Of a stretch of DNA of 6,712 bases, positions 5,800 through 6,712 are shown piece after piece. The stretch is from assembly GCA_002451015.1 (NCBI GenBank), contig DKBB01000398.1, positions 4,964 through 11,675 on the forward strand. Direction: 5' to 3'. The stretch comes from Acidobacteria bacterium UBA6911. GTDB lineage: Bacteria > Acidobacteriota > UBA6911. Below the pieces are notes generated by a model, which worked only from the letters and a program-made list of their open reading frames with translations, made no database searches and was not told the origin of the DNA. Both the position numbers and the translations under genes were made by a program. The number at the start of each line of letters is the position of its first letter. Position 1 is the first letter of the stretch.

Positions 5800-6663
5800 T
5801 TAGATACCCAGCATTGCTTCGATGTTTCCGCTGAAAACAGCCTGCTTTTCCCGCGATGCAAACCCGGCCGCTTCCATTCTCTTGCCAATCAGGTCGATTT
5901 CACTTTCATGGAGAAACCAGGGCCAATCGGTTCCAAAAAGGACATGTTCGGATCCGTGCCGTCGAAGCATCTGGATGAATTGATCTTCAGTAAGTGTGTG
6001 GGCTGCGTTTGATGTGTCCAGGTAGAAATTCGACATTGGTTCCAGGTGTTGGTGCAATGACTCGAAAGGGGCGCCGAGTCCGCCCATGTGCGCGCCTATG
6101 AACTTGATACCGGGGAAACGCCTGACCAGATCCATAAGCGCCCGGGGCGTCGTCGTATGTTCGGGATCCGTACCGAAATGACGGTCCGCAAGAGCCAAAG
6201 TATCCAAGACTACGGAGAACGGAATCTTAATTGTCTTGTTAAAAGACTGGATTCGCTCAAACATCATATCTGTGCTGGAACTGCTTAGTGAAAATTTCTG
6301 CGAGAAGGAACACATCTTAAGGATACGGACACCGGACTTGTATAAAAATGCCAGCTCCTCATCGATAGCGCCATAATCCGGATGGAGAGTACCGGCCGTA
6401 TAGAGTTCCGGGATCCTGCCGGCCATTTCGACACAGTCCCTGTTGGTTTTCGCCAGTTTATACACATCGGCCGTTGGCAGCATAAGAGCGCCGATCGCAT
6501 TCACCTCCCGCAGCTGTTTGATCAATGCGGATGGATGCAGCCGGTTCTCGATATTTTCAATATCAAGACAGAGCGTGCGCACAAGATCTTTTCTGGGAAT
6601 GACATTCTCAATTATTTTTGAATTGAAAATATGTACGTGACTGTCGAATATCCGCATTTTCAT
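5800..6663 (-). CDS. Amidohydrolase-2 family TIM-barrel protein
   Basis: This 287-residue protein is full length for the family (Amidohydro_2). Seen: DSHVHI with the metal-binding H9 and H11 on strand 1; H94 in TLHPDYG; K116 in ILKMCS at the usual strand end; H192 in GAHMGG; and D246 in LFGTDWPW, the typical final aspartate. The strand that often carries another His (as in IHT) here reads VLDT (D154), so the metal site may be mononuclear or altered. No signal peptide: cytoplasmic. The family holds metal-dependent hydrolases, hydratases and non-oxidative decarboxylases of aromatic acids (ACMSD, gamma-resorcylate decarboxylase, LigJ-type). The substrate cannot be told here. A link to aromatic breakdown would rest only on the nearby bam genes, about 400 bases away across a promoter region. 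Start: ATG at 6663; a second ATG two codons later is also possible. No strong ribosome site is seen. Confidence 0.88.
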   Translation of the reverse strand: MKMRIFDSHVHIFNSKIIENVIPRKDLVRTLCLDIENIENRLHPSALIKQLREVNAIGALMLPTADVYKLAKTNRDCVEMAGRIPELYTAGTLHPDYGAIDEELAFLYKSGVRILKMCSFSQKFSLSSSSTDMMFERIQSFNKTIKIPFSVVLDTLALADRHFGTDPEHTTTPRALMDLVRRFPGIKFIGAHMGGLGAPFESLHQHLEPMSNFYLDTSNAAHTLTEDQFIQMLRRHGSEHVLFGTDWPWFLHESEIDLIGKRMEAAGFASREKQAVFSGNIEAMLGI

Positions 6664-6675
6664 ATCGCGAATCCG

Positions 6676-6681
6676 ATTATA
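6676..6681 (-). promoter_or_regulatory. TATAAT -10 box upstream of the amidohydrolase
   Basis: The minus strand has a perfect TATAAT whose first T is the last base of a T8 run (6681-6688). No matching -35 is found at 16-18 bp. Transcription would start near 6669, leaving about 6 bases before the ATG at 6663, so the mRNA would be nearly leaderless or use the ATG at 6657. The T8 run could instead end a terminator whose stem is not visible here. Confidence 0.3.
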
Positions 6682-6712
6682 AAAAAAACACCGCAGAGAT
6701 GCCGCCCGATCG

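Noticed and set aside
6681..6712. Intrinsic terminator of an upstream gene ending in the T8 run
   Set aside because: Only a 3-bp stem (GCA/TGC) precedes the run within the window; a real stem would have to lie elsewhere.
1..6712. CRISPR arrays, tRNA/rRNA genes, insertion sequences, attachment sites
   Set aside because: No repeat-spacer pattern, cloverleaf, transposase motif or terminal repeats were seen on either strand.

Overview
This 6.7 kb window comes from a strictly anaerobic, aromatic-degrading bacterium. The most likely source is a Desulfobacterota/deltaproteobacterial lineage (Geobacter-, Syntrophus-, Syntrophorhabdus- or sulfate-reducer-like), although the species cannot be fixed from sequence alone. 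The main evidence is a run of four genes on the minus strand in the order bamB-bamC-bamD-bamE. These encode the catalytic and electron-transfer core of the ATP-independent, tungsten-dependent class II benzoyl-CoA reductase. All five genes I am confident of lie on the minus strand, so transcription runs from high to low coordinates.

Layout in the direction of transcription. (1) 6663-5800: an amidohydrolase-2 family TIM-barrel protein, with a TATAAT box just upstream and the window edge behind it. (2) About 5799-5408: a roughly 390-base stretch without a convincing gene. It has an AT-rich core, overlapping small palindromes, one doubtful 41-codon ORF on the plus strand, and a TTGACA -35 element pointing at the regulator. 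(3) 5380-4733: a regulator that joins an N-terminal winged helix-turn-helix to a C-terminal GNAT acyl-CoA-binding domain. Its start region carries three CCAAT motifs exactly 13 bp apart and an ACGAT/ATCGT dyad. (4) 4732-4637: a 96-base gap with a perfect 10-bp inverted repeat and a weak sigma-54-like promoter match. (5) 4636-2642 bamB, 18 bases, 2623-2075 bamC, 23 bases, 2051-900 bamD, 54 bases, then 845-1 bamE, which is cut by the window edge.

How they work together: BamB reduces the aromatic ring of benzoyl-CoA to cyclohexadienoyl-CoA at a tungsten-bispterin centre. BamC wires that centre through several [4Fe-4S] clusters. BamD (HdrBC-like) and BamE (HdrA-like flavoprotein) are the electron-input side, and by analogy with heterodisulfide reductase they are thought to make the low-potential electrons by flavin-based bifurcation. 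The remaining expected subunits (bamF-I) would lie beyond coordinate 1. The HTH-GNAT protein is the obvious candidate for operon control, perhaps sensing a CoA thioester, but that is inference.

The bam genes are a known system. The parts that look least described are the HTH-GNAT regulator and the repeat structures at its own promoter and in front of bamB.
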